Positions 1 to 9,570 of a stretch of DNA of 64,000 nucleotides are shown piece by piece (position 1 is the stretch's first letter; every line of letters starts with the position of its first letter). The position numbers and the translations under genes were made by a program. This stretch comes from Limnohabitans sp. B9-3 (GTDB taxonomy: Bacteria; Pseudomonadota; Gammaproteobacteria; Burkholderiales; Burkholderiaceae_C): assembly GCF_002778325.1 (NCBI RefSeq), contig NZ_NESI01000004.1, positions 186,001 to 250,000 of the forward strand, read 5' to 3'. The notes beneath the pieces are model-generated. The model was not told the origin of the DNA. It saw only the letters and a program-made list of their open reading frames with translations, and searched no databases.

Positions 1-1560
1 TTTGTGTTGAGCCGCACACCCAACGGAAAGTGGCTGGGTCTTTATTACGACACCTTGGCCAGCTGCACGTTTGACTTTGGCTGCGAACACGACAACTACC
101 ACGACTTTTACCGCTACGTCGACATCGACGACGGTGACCTCGACTACTACGTGATGGTGGGCAACACCCCCGCTGAAGTCATCCAGCAATTCATGACCTT
201 GATCGGTGGCACGCACTTACCACCGCGTTGGACAGTCGGCTACGCCCAAACCGCCATGGGCTTGGCAGACTCACCCGATGCGCAAAATCAACTGTCCAAC
301 TTCATTGATTTAACCCAGCAGCACAAATTGCCGGTGTCGGCATTTCATTACGGCTCGGGCTATTCCTCACGCGGCAAACGCCGCTACGTGTTCACCTGGA
401 ATCACGACAAGTTTCCAGACCCCAAGTCCTTGAACCAGAAATTTCACGCACACGGCATGCACTTGGTGGCCAACATCAAGCCGTGCTTGCTGGACGACCA
501 TCCCGCGTTTGAGGGACATATCAAAGACGGCCTTTTTATTCAAGACAACGCACAGCAAGCCGTGGTCGAACCTTATTGGGATGGTCAAGGAGCCCACTTG
601 GACTTCACCAACCCCAAAGCTGTGCAATGGTGGCAAGACCAACTCAAAGCTCAAATTTTGGACATGGGCTTTGACGCGGGCTGGAACGACAACAACGAAT
701 ACGCCATCCTCAACGAAGACGCGCAATCCAACGGCTGGGGCCAAGCCATGGCCATGCACCGCTCGCGTCCCTTGCATGCCTTGCTGATGACCCGCGCCAC
801 CTTTGAAGCACAAGAACAAGCCTTGGGCCGTGACCAAGTGTTCACCGTCACCCGCGCTGGCCCACCTGGCATTCAGCGTTACGCACAAACTTGGTCGGGT
901 GACAACACCACCAGTTGGCGCTCACTGAAATGGAACATTCGCACCGGACTGCAAATGAGCTTGTCGGGCATGTTCAACGTCGGCCACGATGTGGGCGGTT
1001 TTTACGGGCCCCTGCCCGATCCAGAGTTGTTTTTGCGTTGGGTCCAAGCGAGTTGTTTGAACCCGCGTATGGTCATGAACTCGTGGAAACCGGGCAACGC
1101 CAGCAACCTGCCGTGGATGCACCCCGAAGTCAAAGACGATGTGATTCGCGCCATCGAATTACGCTACACCTTGATGCCGTATTTGTGGTCCTTGTTCGAA
1201 CGGGCATCGTCACACCACGAGCCCATCATTCGACCGACGTTTTACGACTTCCCGGACGACGCGCAGTGCTTTGAAGACAGCGACGATTTCATGCTGGGCT
1301 CATGGCTACTGGTCGCGCCCGTGGTGCACCCAGGCCAAACCACGCGTGAGGTTTATTTGCCCCAGCTGGCCCAAGGCGCGTGTTGGTTTGACTTTGAAAC
1401 CGGCGAACGTTTTACGGCAGGACAAACCCACACGGTACCAGCCCCCTTGAACAAGTTGCCTTTGTTTGCACGCCAAGGTGCACGCATTGCCTGCGCTGCG
1501 CCACAAGCTGGACGCGTGGCGCGGTTTGATGACCCCGTTCAGACAACCCGCAAGTTCTGA
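1..1560 (+). CDS. Glycoside hydrolase family 31 alpha-glucosidase, 5' end missing
   Basis: This is a retaining alpha-glycosidase that would release alpha-linked sugars from oligosaccharides. The reading frame is open to the left edge, so the true start lies outside the window; the first visible candidate is a GTG at 4, and the N-terminal beta-sandwich is at least partly missing. The (beta/alpha)8 barrel is clear. The WNDNNE segment carries the GH31 nucleophile Asp (about residue 229 from that GTG), and SGDN near residue 300 carries the acid/base Asp. No signal peptide can be judged. Exact substrate (maltose, isomaltose or another alpha-glucoside) cannot be read from the sequence. Confidence 0.9.
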   Translation, partial: FVLSRTPNGKWLGLYYDTLASCTFDFGCEHDNYHDFYRYVDIDDGDLDYYVMVGNTPAEVIQQFMTLIGGTHLPPRWTVGYAQTAMGLADSPDAQNQLSNFIDLTQQHKLPVSAFHYGSGYSSRGKRRYVFTWNHDKFPDPKSLNQKFHAHGMHLVANIKPCLLDDHPAFEGHIKDGLFIQDNAQQAVVEPYWDGQGAHLDFTNPKAVQWWQDQLKAQILDMGFDAGWNDNNEYAILNEDAQSNGWGQAMAMHRSRPLHALLMTRATFEAQEQALGRDQVFTVTRAGPPGIQRYAQTWSGDNTTSWRSLKWNIRTGLQMSLSGMFNVGHDVGGFYGPLPDPELFLRWVQASCLNPRMVMNSWKPGNASNLPWMHPEVKDDVIRAIELRYTLMPYLWSLFERASSHHEPIIRPTFYDFPDDAQCFEDSDDFMLGSWLLVAPVVHPGQTTREVYLPQLAQGACWFDFETGERFTAGQTHTVPAPLNKLPLFARQGARIACAAPQAGRVARFDDPVQTTRKF

Positions 1561-1638
1561 CGCTGCTGCGCGACACAAGCGCTGGGCAAATTACGTCGTT
1601 ACGCAGAAGACGCACGCTTTGCTACGCTGAATGGGCCT

Positions 1639-2421
1639 TTAATCGTGCTTGTGCAAAGCGCGCCAGCCCAATCGCAGGTCTAAAGCCTCGGATTTGCGCA
1701 CGACAGACTCGTAGCCCATATCGCCGAAATCGGCGGCATCTAAATGCAAATAATTGGCTGACTTCACACTGGGTTGAGGCCAGCTGTCGGGAGGCGTTGG
1801 TGCAGACGCTTTCAATTCAAAACGCACGGTCGTTCCACCCTTCGCTTCACGCACCAAGAGGTGAGGCAGTTGCAAAGCCGGCCACCAATCTACCGTCACG
1901 CGTTCTCGCCCCAATTGCCCACGCAAGCGCACACGAGCTTGACTTCCTTGGCCGTAGCGGGACACCACCTTGAGTTGCGACAACTCAGTGGGGTCGACAA
2001 AGTGGGATAAAGCAGCCCAATCCACTTTGACGTCCAAGGTGGCCAACTCACCTGTGCTGTAGTCGACCACACGCTCATCATCGTGGAAGACACGTTCAAA
2101 ACTGATGCGCTGCTGCGCATCGCGAAACCACAATTCGTCCACCGAGCCTTTGAGCAAAGCCACGCGTTGCGCATCACGGTAAAAATACCAAGTGAGACGC
2201 TGTGGTTTAGCACGGGACAAACCAGCACCTGGACGATCAACGGTCACGGCATAACGCGCAGCCATTGGCGCAGATTCAGCGCTTAAGCCCAATAGGTCAG
2301 ATAGCCCAGATGAGCCAATTGAACTCGTCGAACCGCGCTGAACATCATGCGCTTGGGCCGCTGCGGCCAAAATGCAAACCGTGACCAATAACAGCAGAGA
2401 CTTAGTCAAGTATTTTTTCAA
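1639..2421 (-). CDS. Secreted protein of unknown function
   Basis: This 260-residue protein has a clear Sec signal peptide (Lys-rich start, Leu/Val core, Ala-rich cleavage region ending near residue 24). The rest is a soluble, beta-rich looking domain with several Trp and Arg residues and no motif I recognise. It ends 30 bp after the alkaline phosphatase on the same strand, so the two may be co-transcribed. That makes a periplasmic role plausible, but the function is unknown. Confidence 0.6.
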   Translation of the reverse strand: MKKYLTKSLLLLVTVCILAAAAQAHDVQRGSTSSIGSSGLSDLLGLSAESAPMAARYAVTVDRPGAGLSRAKPQRLTWYFYRDAQRVALLKGSVDELWFRDAQQRISFERVFHDDERVVDYSTGELATLDVKVDWAALSHFVDPTELSQLKVVSRYGQGSQARVRLRGQLGRERVTVDWWPALQLPHLLVREAKGGTTVRFELKASAPTPPDSWPQPSVKSANYLHLDAADFGDMGYESVVRKSEALDLRLGWRALHKHD

Positions 2422-2451
2422 AATGATGGCTCGCCAATTGAGCTACAGCGA

Positions 2452-4026
2452 TTATTTCAGCGCTTCCATCATCACGTGGAAAATCCAGTTTTGCTCCATC
2501 GACCCACGCACCAAATGGGCTTTGGGGCCGCGTGCATAAATCGCCACGTCTTCACCCGCATGCGTTTCGGAGGCCAGAGGCACAGTGGCTTCTTGCAAGA
2601 AGTTCAGGTCGGTGGTGTCCAGATTGGTCAGGTCTGGACGACCCGTTGCACGAAAGCCAGGGCCGTTGGTGTAGGCCAAGGTGGTGAAGGGCTTGCCGTT
2701 GAGATCCAAACTGTTTTTCAGCGGCGTACCGTCTTTGGCAGGCACTTCACGCACCAACCCAAGAATGTTGTTGCCACGGCTGGGGTAGCCAGCGATGGTG
2801 AAGGTGTGGCTGTGGTCAGCCGTGACGATGATGAGGGTGTCGTCCAAGGCGCCCGCAGCTTTGAGCACATCGACCGTGCGTTGGATGGCGTTAGAAAACT
2901 CAATCGTGTCAATCAACGCACGTTTGGCATTGCCTGCATGGTGGGCGTGGTCAATGCGCCCACCTTCTGCGTGCAAGAAGAAACCTTTGGGGTCCTTCAA
3001 CAACACGCGCAGCGCTTTCTCGGTCATCTCGGTCAGCGAGGGTTCGCCTGCAGGGTCATTGGCGCGGTCGGCTTCGTATTGCGCATGCGATGGCTCAAAC
3101 AAGCCCAGCAAGTAACTGTGGTTGTCCGGCTCAAAAGCATCGAACTGTGCTTTGTTCCAAGCATAGGCAGCGCGACCGTAAGGGCTGCGTGTGGTCACCC
3201 ACTCTTGCGTCAAGTCACGGCCATCCAGACGACGCCCTTTGTCTTTGGCGTACTCGGGATCCATCAGGGTGTTGGGCATGAAGTAAGTGCGTCCGCCCCC
3301 CAGTGCCACTTTGAGACTCTTGCGAACCGACGGAGACACCTCGATCATCTGACGCGCGATGTCTTTCACCGCATGGTCAGCACCACGACAAGGTGCGCCG
3401 GTGTTGATGTCGGTGACCGGCAAGTTGGAATCGGCCTCCCAGTCGCGCATGGCCGTGTGGGCATACAAAGCGGCCGGCGTGGCATGGGTGATGCGGGCGG
3501 TGGACACAATACCCGTGGACTTGCCCATGTCAGCCGCCTCCTCCAGCACGCTGCGAACTTTTTTGGCCTCAATCACCGCAGCACTGCATTCGCCACGCGG
3601 CGTGGTGTGGTTGACCGACAGTTGCCCTTCACGTGCCTTGTAGCCCGTGGCTATGGCGGTCATGGTGGGCGCAGAGTCTGACGTTTGCTGATCCCACGAG
3701 TAAGTTTTAGACAAGGCGGTGTAGGGAAAACGGTCAAACGACAAACGGTTTTCCTCGCCCGATTTACCCTTCATCTGGCCTTCCAAGATGCGCGCCGCCG
3801 TGATGGTGCTCACGCCCATGCCGTCCCCCACAAACAAAATCACGTTTTTGGCACGGCGGTTGTTCACAGGCAAGGCCTTGCCTTGTTCGATGAACGATTG
3901 ACCATCGTTGAACCAATCAGCAACCACTTCCGGCCCTTGTACAACTGGGGTAGGTTGGGCGAAAGCTGCGCCGTGGGCCAGCAAGGCGACAGCGGTGGCA
4001 ACAGCAGAAATCAAGCGACGGTTCAT
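2452..4026 (-). CDS. Periplasmic alkaline phosphatase (PhoA superfamily)
   Basis: This enzyme hydrolyses phosphate monoesters in the periplasm. The 524-residue product has a signal peptide ending around residue 23. The first metal Asp lies in VGDGMG (Asp68) and the nucleophile Ser in DSAPTM (Ser118). HAEGGRIDHAHH and TADHSH supply the remaining metal ligands. It starts at ATG 4026 behind a GAGGAG ribosome binding site, divergent from mutS. I saw no convincing Pho box in the 131-bp divergent region. It is larger than E. coli PhoA and resembles the proteobacterial secreted subgroup. Confidence 0.92.
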   Translation of the reverse strand: MNRRLISAVATAVALLAHGAAFAQPTPVVQGPEVVADWFNDGQSFIEQGKALPVNNRRAKNVILFVGDGMGVSTITAARILEGQMKGKSGEENRLSFDRFPYTALSKTYSWDQQTSDSAPTMTAIATGYKAREGQLSVNHTTPRGECSAAVIEAKKVRSVLEEAADMGKSTGIVSTARITHATPAALYAHTAMRDWEADSNLPVTDINTGAPCRGADHAVKDIARQMIEVSPSVRKSLKVALGGGRTYFMPNTLMDPEYAKDKGRRLDGRDLTQEWVTTRSPYGRAAYAWNKAQFDAFEPDNHSYLLGLFEPSHAQYEADRANDPAGEPSLTEMTEKALRVLLKDPKGFFLHAEGGRIDHAHHAGNAKRALIDTIEFSNAIQRTVDVLKAAGALDDTLIIVTADHSHTFTIAGYPSRGNNILGLVREVPAKDGTPLKNSLDLNGKPFTTLAYTNGPGFRATGRPDLTNLDTTDLNFLQEATVPLASETHAGEDVAIYARGPKAHLVRGSMEQNWIFHVMMEALK

Positions 4027-4088
4027 TGGGATGTCTCCTCATTGGGCGCAAAAAATTAAAGAAATTATGGAATATTCTTGTGTCAGCG

Positions 4089-4109
4089 CCGTGACCTGAA
4101 GGGTCACGG
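4089..4109. promoter_or_regulatory. Inverted repeat in the phoA-like/mutS divergent promoter region
   Basis: A perfect 8-bp stem (CCGTGACC/GGTCACGG) with a 5-base loop sits midway between the two divergent start codons. No T-run follows it on either strand, so an operator or leader hairpin is more likely than a terminator. The cognate protein is unknown. Confidence 0.4.
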
Positions 4110-4157
4110 TACTTTGCGGTGAAAATAAAGGCAGATGACCGCCCAAGTTAATTAACC

Positions 4158-6872
4158 ATGCCCACCGATTCAGTCTTTGCCGGTCACACCCCCATGATGC
4201 AGCAGTACTTGGGGCTCAAAGCTGACCACCCCGAGACGCTGTTGTTCTACCGCATGGGCGACTTTTACGAGTTGTTCTTTGCCGATGCCGAGAAGGTCAC
4301 GCGGCTGCTCGACATCACGCTCACGCAGCGCGGCCAATCCAACGGCGAGCCTGTGGTGATGGCCGGTGTGCCATTTCACTCGCTCGAAACCTACCTCTCA
4401 CGCCTCATCAAGCTGGGCGAGTCCGTGGCGATTTGCGAACAAGTGGGCGATGTGGGCGCCAGCAAAGGACCGGTCGAACGCAAAGTGGTGCGCGTGGTCA
4501 CGCCTGGCACGCTGACGGATAGCGCCTTGCTCAGCGACAAAACCGAAGCCTATGTGCTGGCCATTCACCAAAGCGACCGCCATGGTTGCGGCTTGGCTTG
4601 GCTCAGCGTCACCCAAGGCTTGGTGCATTTGGCCGAGTGCGACACGTCCGAGCTGCCCAACTGGATTGCCCGCGTGGCACCCAGCGAAATCATTTACAGC
4701 GCTGAGGTCAGCCCTGCGTTTGAGCAACAGCTGAAAAGCTTTTGCAGCCATTTAAGCCTACCCGCCCAAGTGCGCCCCGCATTTCAGTTTGACGCCGCTT
4801 TGGGTGGTCGCAAACTGCTGCAGCATTTGCAAGCCGCCTCGCTCAATGCGTGGAACGCACAAGACGTGGTGCAAGCCCACGCCGCCGCCGCCGCCCTGCT
4901 GACCTACGCTGAACACACCCAAGGCCGCGCCCTCACGCATGTGCACGGCGTGTACGTGGCGCGCAACGACGCGCTGATCGATCTACCGCTCACCACCCGT
5001 CGCAACCTAGAGCTGACCCAAACCCTGCGTGGCGAAGACTCGCCCACCTTGTTCTCGCTGCTCGACACCTGCATGACGGGCATGGGCAGCCGCCAGCTCA
5101 AAAACTGGCTGCTCTCACCCGAGCGCGACCGCGCCGGAGCCATGCACCGCTTAGCCGCTATTGAAGCGCTGCAAGACAACCGCACGCAAAGCTACAAAGT
5201 GCTGCGTGATGCCCTCAAGGGCTCGGGCGATGTGCAACGCATCAGCGCACGCGTGTCGCTGCGCCAGGTGCGTCCGCGTGAGTTGGTGTCGCTAGGCCAA
5301 GCGCTACAAAAAGCGTTGCGCATACAACCGCTCATTCCCACCTCTACAGCGCCAGCAGCGTTGCAGGCGGAGCGCTCTGCTGCGTGTCCCCCGCTCGCTG
5401 GGCGAGCTCCTCCTTTACCTTCGCAGAGCGCTCCGCCTGCAACGCTTCTCTTGCAAATCGCTCAAGACATGGGGGTACCGCCTGAATGTGGTGCTTTGCT
5501 GGAGCGCGCTTTGCTGCCTGAGCCCGCCGTCTTGGTGCGCGATGGGGGCGTGATCGGCCACGGGTATGACGCAGACCTCGATGAGCTGCGCGCTATTCAA
5601 AACAACTGCGATGGCTTCTTGCTTGAACTCGAAGCCCGCGAGCGCGAGCGCACTGGCATTGCCAATTTGCGTGTGCAGTTCAACAAGGTGCATGGCTTCT
5701 ACATTGAGGTCACGCAAGGCCAAATCGACAAAGTGCCGGCCGACTACACACGCCGCCAAACACTTAAGAACGCTGAGCGTTTCATCACGCCCGAGCTCAA
5801 AACTTTTGAAGACAAAGCCCTCAGCGCCCAAGAGCGCGCCTTGACTCGCGAGAAGTTTTTATTCGAGCAACTGCTCGACACCTTGCAGCCCTTTGTGCCC
5901 GCCCTCACCCGCTTGGCCCAAGCTGTGGCCACGCTGGACGCGCTGTGCGCCTTGGCCGAGCGCTCGCTCACCTTGGGATGGTGTGCGCCTGAGTTTGTCA
6001 AAACACCGTGCATTGAAATCACGCAAGGCCGCCACCCCGTGGTCGAAGCACGCTTGGCCGAAACGCATGGCGTGGTGGCTGGCGGTGCGGCTAAAACCTT
6101 CATTGCCAACGACACGATGCTGGGCCACAAACAACGCATGCAAGTTATCACCGGCCCCAACATGGGCGGTAAGTCGACCTACATGCGCCAAGTAGCCATC
6201 ATCGTCTTGCTGGCCAGCATTGGCAGCCATGTGCCGGCCACGGCGTGCCGACTGGGACCGATTGACGCCATCCACACCCGCATTGGTGCGGCCGACGATT
6301 TGGCCAATGCGCAATCGACCTTCATGCTGGAGATGACCGAGGCCGCGCAAATCTTGCACGCCGCCACGCCCCACAGCTTGGTGTTGATGGACGAGATCGG
6401 CCGCGGCACCTCCACCTTCGATGGCTTGGCCTTGGCCAGCGGCATTGCCACACATTTGCATGACAAGACCCAAGCCTTCACGTTGTTTGCCACCCATTAC
6501 TTTGAACTCACCGAATTTCCCGCCAAGCACCGCGCGGCGGTAAACGTGCACGTCAGCGCGGCGGAGTCAGGTGCCAACATTGTGTTTTTGCACGAAATTC
6601 AACCCGGCCCGGCCAGCCGCAGCTACGGTATTCAAGTGGCCCGCTTGGCTGGCATGCCAAGCGCGGTGCTTAGCCACGCCCGCCATGCATTGGCCTCGCT
6701 CGAAGCGGGGGCCGATGCATCGAAGGTTCAAGTCGACCTCTTTGCGCCGCCGCCTTTGCAAGACGATGTGGGCCCCAGCCCCTTGCAAGCCAAGCTGGCC
6801 GAGATCGACCCCGACAAACTCAGTCCACGCGATGCGTTGGACGCCCTGTATCAACTGAAAAAACTTTTATGA
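4158..6872 (+). CDS. mutS: DNA mismatch repair protein MutS, with an inserted palindromic segment
   Basis: MutS binds base mismatches and small loops and recruits MutL using ATP. The mismatch-reading Phe36-x-Glu38 matches the E. coli numbering exactly. The Walker A motif GPNMGGKST begins near residue 666, followed by the DEIGRGTST and ATHYFEL motifs. The 904-residue length is longer than usual. The excess includes an Ala/Pro-rich stretch around residues 400-430, encoded by a palindromic element at 5357-5446, in what should be a loop of the core domain. The frame stays open through it, so the protein is probably functional. There is no obvious Shine-Dalgarno before ATG 4158. The stop overlaps the next start (ATGA). 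Confidence 0.97.
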   Translation: MPTDSVFAGHTPMMQQYLGLKADHPETLLFYRMGDFYELFFADAEKVTRLLDITLTQRGQSNGEPVVMAGVPFHSLETYLSRLIKLGESVAICEQVGDVGASKGPVERKVVRVVTPGTLTDSALLSDKTEAYVLAIHQSDRHGCGLAWLSVTQGLVHLAECDTSELPNWIARVAPSEIIYSAEVSPAFEQQLKSFCSHLSLPAQVRPAFQFDAALGGRKLLQHLQAASLNAWNAQDVVQAHAAAAALLTYAEHTQGRALTHVHGVYVARNDALIDLPLTTRRNLELTQTLRGEDSPTLFSLLDTCMTGMGSRQLKNWLLSPERDRAGAMHRLAAIEALQDNRTQSYKVLRDALKGSGDVQRISARVSLRQVRPRELVSLGQALQKALRIQPLIPTSTAPAALQAERSAACPPLAGRAPPLPSQSAPPATLLLQIAQDMGVPPECGALLERALLPEPAVLVRDGGVIGHGYDADLDELRAIQNNCDGFLLELEARERERTGIANLRVQFNKVHGFYIEVTQGQIDKVPADYTRRQTLKNAERFITPELKTFEDKALSAQERALTREKFLFEQLLDTLQPFVPALTRLAQAVATLDALCALAERSLTLGWCAPEFVKTPCIEITQGRHPVVEARLAETHGVVAGGAAKTFIANDTMLGHKQRMQVITGPNMGGKSTYMRQVAIIVLLASIGSHVPATACRLGPIDAIHTRIGAADDLANAQSTFMLEMTEAAQILHAATPHSLVLMDEIGRGTSTFDGLALASGIATHLHDKTQAFTLFATHYFELTEFPAKHRAAVNVHVSAAESGANIVFLHEIQPGPASRSYGIQVARLAGMPSAVLSHARHALASLEAGADASKVQVDLFAPPPLQDDVGPSPLQAKLAEIDPDKLSPRDALDALYQLKKLL
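5357..5446 (+). repeat. Palindromic element, copy 1, inside mutS
   Basis: Two perfect 24-bp inverted arms (5357-5380 and 5423-5446) enclose a 42-bp core. The core begins TGCGTGTCCCCC, holds a small internal hairpin (GCTCGC/GCGAGC, 5393-5407) and ends CTCCTCCTTTACCTTC. The same core pattern recurs in the elements at 21416-21516 and 21797-21893. The span is 90 bp, or 30 codons, so it leaves the mutS frame intact. Arm sequence differs from the other copies although arm pairing is complete. Confidence 0.85.
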
Positions 6873-7696
6873 CCTACTGCGTCGGCATCAAACTCAAAGC
6901 GGGCCTCGTGTTCTTGTCTGACTCGCGCACCAACGCGGGCCTCGACCAAATCAGCACCTTCCGCAAAATGATCGTGTACGAGAAGCCGGGCGACCGCTTC
7001 ATGGTGTTGTTGTCAGCAGGCAATTTGTCCATCTCGCAATCGGTGCGTGAGATCTTGCAAGTCGAGCAACTCAAAGACACCCCCGAGAGCGAACCCATCA
7101 CCATTTGGAACGCCAAGAGCATGTTTGATGCGGTGCGCGTGTTGGGCGCGGCCATTCGCCGTGTGCACGAGCGTGATGCGGCGGCCCTCAAAGCCTCGGG
7201 TGTCGACTTCAATGTGTCGCTCATCTTTGGTGGGCAAATCGCAGGCGAAGGCATGCGTTTGTTTCAGGTGTATTCACCCGGCAACTTCATCGAAGCCACG
7301 GCTGAAACGCCCTACTTCCAAATTGGCGAATCCAAATACGGCAAGCCTGTTTTGGACCGCGTGTTGCAACCCGACACGCCCTTGAACGAAGCGGCCAAAT
7401 GCGCGCTGGTGTCGATGGACTCCACACTCAAATCCAACCTATCCGTCGGCCTGCCGCTGGACATGGTGGTGTACGAAGCCGACAAGTTCGAGAGCGACAA
7501 AGTGGTGTGCATCGACGAGCACAACCCCTACTTTCAAATGATGCACAACACCTGGGGCGAAAAACTGCGCGAGGTGTTTGATGGCATTGACGACCCCGTT
7601 TGGGACGGGAAAGCCACAGCCACACCCTTGCTGCAACCCGCGGCGCGCGCGCCCGCCCTCAAGAAAATCATGACACCGGATGAAAAGCTTATTTGA
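6869..7696 (+). CDS. Proteasome-type protease Anbu (HslV/beta-subunit superfamily)
   Basis: This 275-residue protein belongs to the N-terminal nucleophile hydrolases. After Met removal Thr1 is the catalytic residue, with SDSRTNAG giving Asp17 and RKM giving the Lys near position 32-33, as in proteasome beta subunits. It is the Anbu family, whose members form open spiral or ring oligomers with an unclear physiological role. It overlaps mutS by 4 bp and the next gene by 1 bp, so the three are translationally coupled. Anbu is usually beside transglutaminase-like, alpha-E and ATP-grasp genes; none is in this window. Confidence 0.85.
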   Translation: MTYCVGIKLKAGLVFLSDSRTNAGLDQISTFRKMIVYEKPGDRFMVLLSAGNLSISQSVREILQVEQLKDTPESEPITIWNAKSMFDAVRVLGAAIRRVHERDAAALKASGVDFNVSLIFGGQIAGEGMRLFQVYSPGNFIEATAETPYFQIGESKYGKPVLDRVLQPDTPLNEAAKCALVSMDSTLKSNLSVGLPLDMVVYEADKFESDKVVCIDEHNPYFQMMHNTWGEKLREVFDGIDDPVWDGKATATPLLQPAARAPALKKIMTPDEKLI

Positions 7697-8505
7697 TGCC
7701 GACCACTGCGCGCCTCATCTTTTCGCACGGCAACAGCTTTCCCGCCAGCACCTACCGCGTGCTCTTTGACAGCCTGCGCCAGCGCGGCTTCAAGGTCGAT
7801 GCCGTCGAAATGTTTGGCCACGACCCCAAGTACCCGGTGACCAACAACTGGCCCAACTTGGTCGAGCAGTTGGCTGACTTTGCGCGTAAAAAGCAGGGCT
7901 CGGGTGAACCCGCATTTTTGGTGGGCCACTCACTGGGCGGCATCCTGAGCCTGATGTGCGCGGCCCGTCATCCTGAACTCGCACGCGGCGTGGTCTTGAT
8001 CGACTCGCCAGTGCTGGGCGGATGGCGCGCCACCACGTTGGGTTTAGCCAAACGCACCTCACTGGTGGGGGCCCTGTCGCCCGGACGTATCAGCCAAAAG
8101 CGACGCAACCACTGGCCCGATGCGCAAGCAGCACTCGACAGCTTCCAGAACAAAAAAGCCTTTGCCCGCTGGGACCCGCAAGTCTTGCGTGACTACATTG
8201 ACTACGGCACACACGACGAAGGCGGCCAACGGGTCTTGAGCTTTGACCGCGAAGTCGAAACCGCGATCTACAACAGCCTGCCCCACAAACTCGACAGCCT
8301 GCTCAAACGCCACCCGCTCAAGTGCCCCGTGTCCTTCATTGGTGGCACACACTCCAAGGAAATGCGACAAGCTGGGACAGAGCTGACGCAGCAGGTGGTC
8401 AAAGGCCGCGTCATGATGCTCGATGGCTCACACCTCGTTCCCATGGAAAAGCCTCTCGCCACTGCCGCGGCCATCGAGGCCTCGCTGCGTAATTTCGGGG
8501 CTTGA
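7696..8505 (+). CDS. Alpha/beta hydrolase
   Basis: This is a 269-residue cytoplasmic alpha/beta-fold hydrolase. HGNSFPAS near the N-terminus forms the oxyanion-hole region. GHSLGG carries the nucleophile Ser, and the late GSHLVPMEKP segment holds the catalytic His. The start ATG 7696 overlaps the upstream stop as TGATG; a TTG three bases earlier is less likely. Substrate is unknown. Coupling to Anbu and mutS suggests co-expression rather than a shared pathway. Confidence 0.85.
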   Translation: MPTTARLIFSHGNSFPASTYRVLFDSLRQRGFKVDAVEMFGHDPKYPVTNNWPNLVEQLADFARKKQGSGEPAFLVGHSLGGILSLMCAARHPELARGVVLIDSPVLGGWRATTLGLAKRTSLVGALSPGRISQKRRNHWPDAQAALDSFQNKKAFARWDPQVLRDYIDYGTHDEGGQRVLSFDREVETAIYNSLPHKLDSLLKRHPLKCPVSFIGGTHSKEMRQAGTELTQQVVKGRVMMLDGSHLVPMEKPLATAAAIEASLRNFGA

Positions 8506-8527
8506 AGGACTCAGGCGCTGACGGGGG

Positions 8528-9385
8528 TCATGCCGCCCAGGTCACCCAGCCCATGGTGTGGGTGACCAACACCAGCAGGCCGAACACGATGCGGTACCAA
8601 GCAAACGGCACAAAGCTGTGGCTGGCAATGTAGCGCAGCAACCAACGCACACAAATCCAAGCGCTGAGAAACGAGAACACCAGGCCTACGACAAACACGG
8701 GCGCATCGGCCATGCTCAACAACGCACGTTCTTTGTAGAGGCTGTAAGCGCCAGCGCCGATCAGCGTTGGAATGGCCAAGTAGAACGAAAAATCGGTCGC
8801 CGCTTTGCGCGACAAACCCAGCAACATGCCACCAATGATGGTGGCACCGCTGCGGCTGGTGCCGGGAATCATGGCCAAACACTGAACCAGACCCACTTTC
8901 AAAGCATCCAACGGCGACATGCTTTCGACATTCACGATGCGCGCGTTGTCGTTGGGGTGAGCGTCTTCGCCCTCAGGCTTAGCGCGGCCCCAACCCTCGG
9001 CCCACAAGATGATGAAACCACCGATGATGAAGGTACTCGCCACCACCGTCGGTGTGAACAAATGCGCTTTGATGAACTTGCCAAATAACAAGCCCAACAC
9101 CACGGCAGGCACAAAGGCGATGAACACGTTCAATGCAAAGCGGCGTGCCTCAACCTGCGTCGGCAAGGCAACCACCGTGCCCGCCAACTTTTGCCAATAG
9201 ACAATGATCACGGCAAAGATAGCGCCCGTTTGAATCGCAATGTCAAACACCTTGGCTTTGTCGTCGTCCATGCCCAACAAGGCACCCGCCAAAATCAAAT
9301 GGCCGGTGGAAGAGATGGGCAAAAACTCGGTCAAACCTTCCACAATGCCCATCACGGCGGCTTTGAGTAACAAAACGATATCCAT
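8528..9385 (-). CDS. uppP: Undecaprenyl-diphosphatase UppP/BacA
   Basis: This inner-membrane enzyme dephosphorylates undecaprenyl diphosphate so that the lipid carrier for peptidoglycan and LPS precursors can be reused; it also gives bacitracin resistance. The product is 285 residues with about eight hydrophobic segments. It carries the two signature motifs, [14 protein letters not shown] near the N-terminus and PGTSRSGAT in the middle. ATG 9385 is chosen because an AAGGAG site lies just upstream; a TTG at 9406 would add seven residues. It converges on the hydrolase gene with a 22-bp gap. Confidence 0.95.
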   Translation of the reverse strand: MDIVLLLKAAVMGIVEGLTEFLPISSTGHLILAGALLGMDDDKAKVFDIAIQTGAIFAVIIVYWQKLAGTVVALPTQVEARRFALNVFIAFVPAVVLGLLFGKFIKAHLFTPTVVASTFIIGGFIILWAEGWGRAKPEGEDAHPNDNARIVNVESMSPLDALKVGLVQCLAMIPGTSRSGATIIGGMLLGLSRKAATDFSFYLAIPTLIGAGAYSLYKERALLSMADAPVFVVGLVFSFLSAWICVRWLLRYIASHSFVPFAWYRIVFGLLVLVTHTMGWVTWAA

Positions 9386-9570
9386 ATGACTCCTTAGATG
9401 GCTCAAATTATCCCTTGTGCGAATTCCTACGGCGGCATTTGCAGTATTTGAGTCACTGGCTTTGCATGTCTAGCAAAGATGACGACGAAGTAATATTCAA
9501 ATTTGTATTTATTTCCCTTTGGAACCATAAAATTTAAGGTACTTATTTGCTAATTAATTTAAGAGGCGAC

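Noticed and set aside
9547..9570. TTG start for the di-haem cytochrome lipoprotein
   Set aside because: ATG 9571 has an AAGAGG site and yields a normal lipoprotein signal; the TTG adds eight residues with no site upstream.
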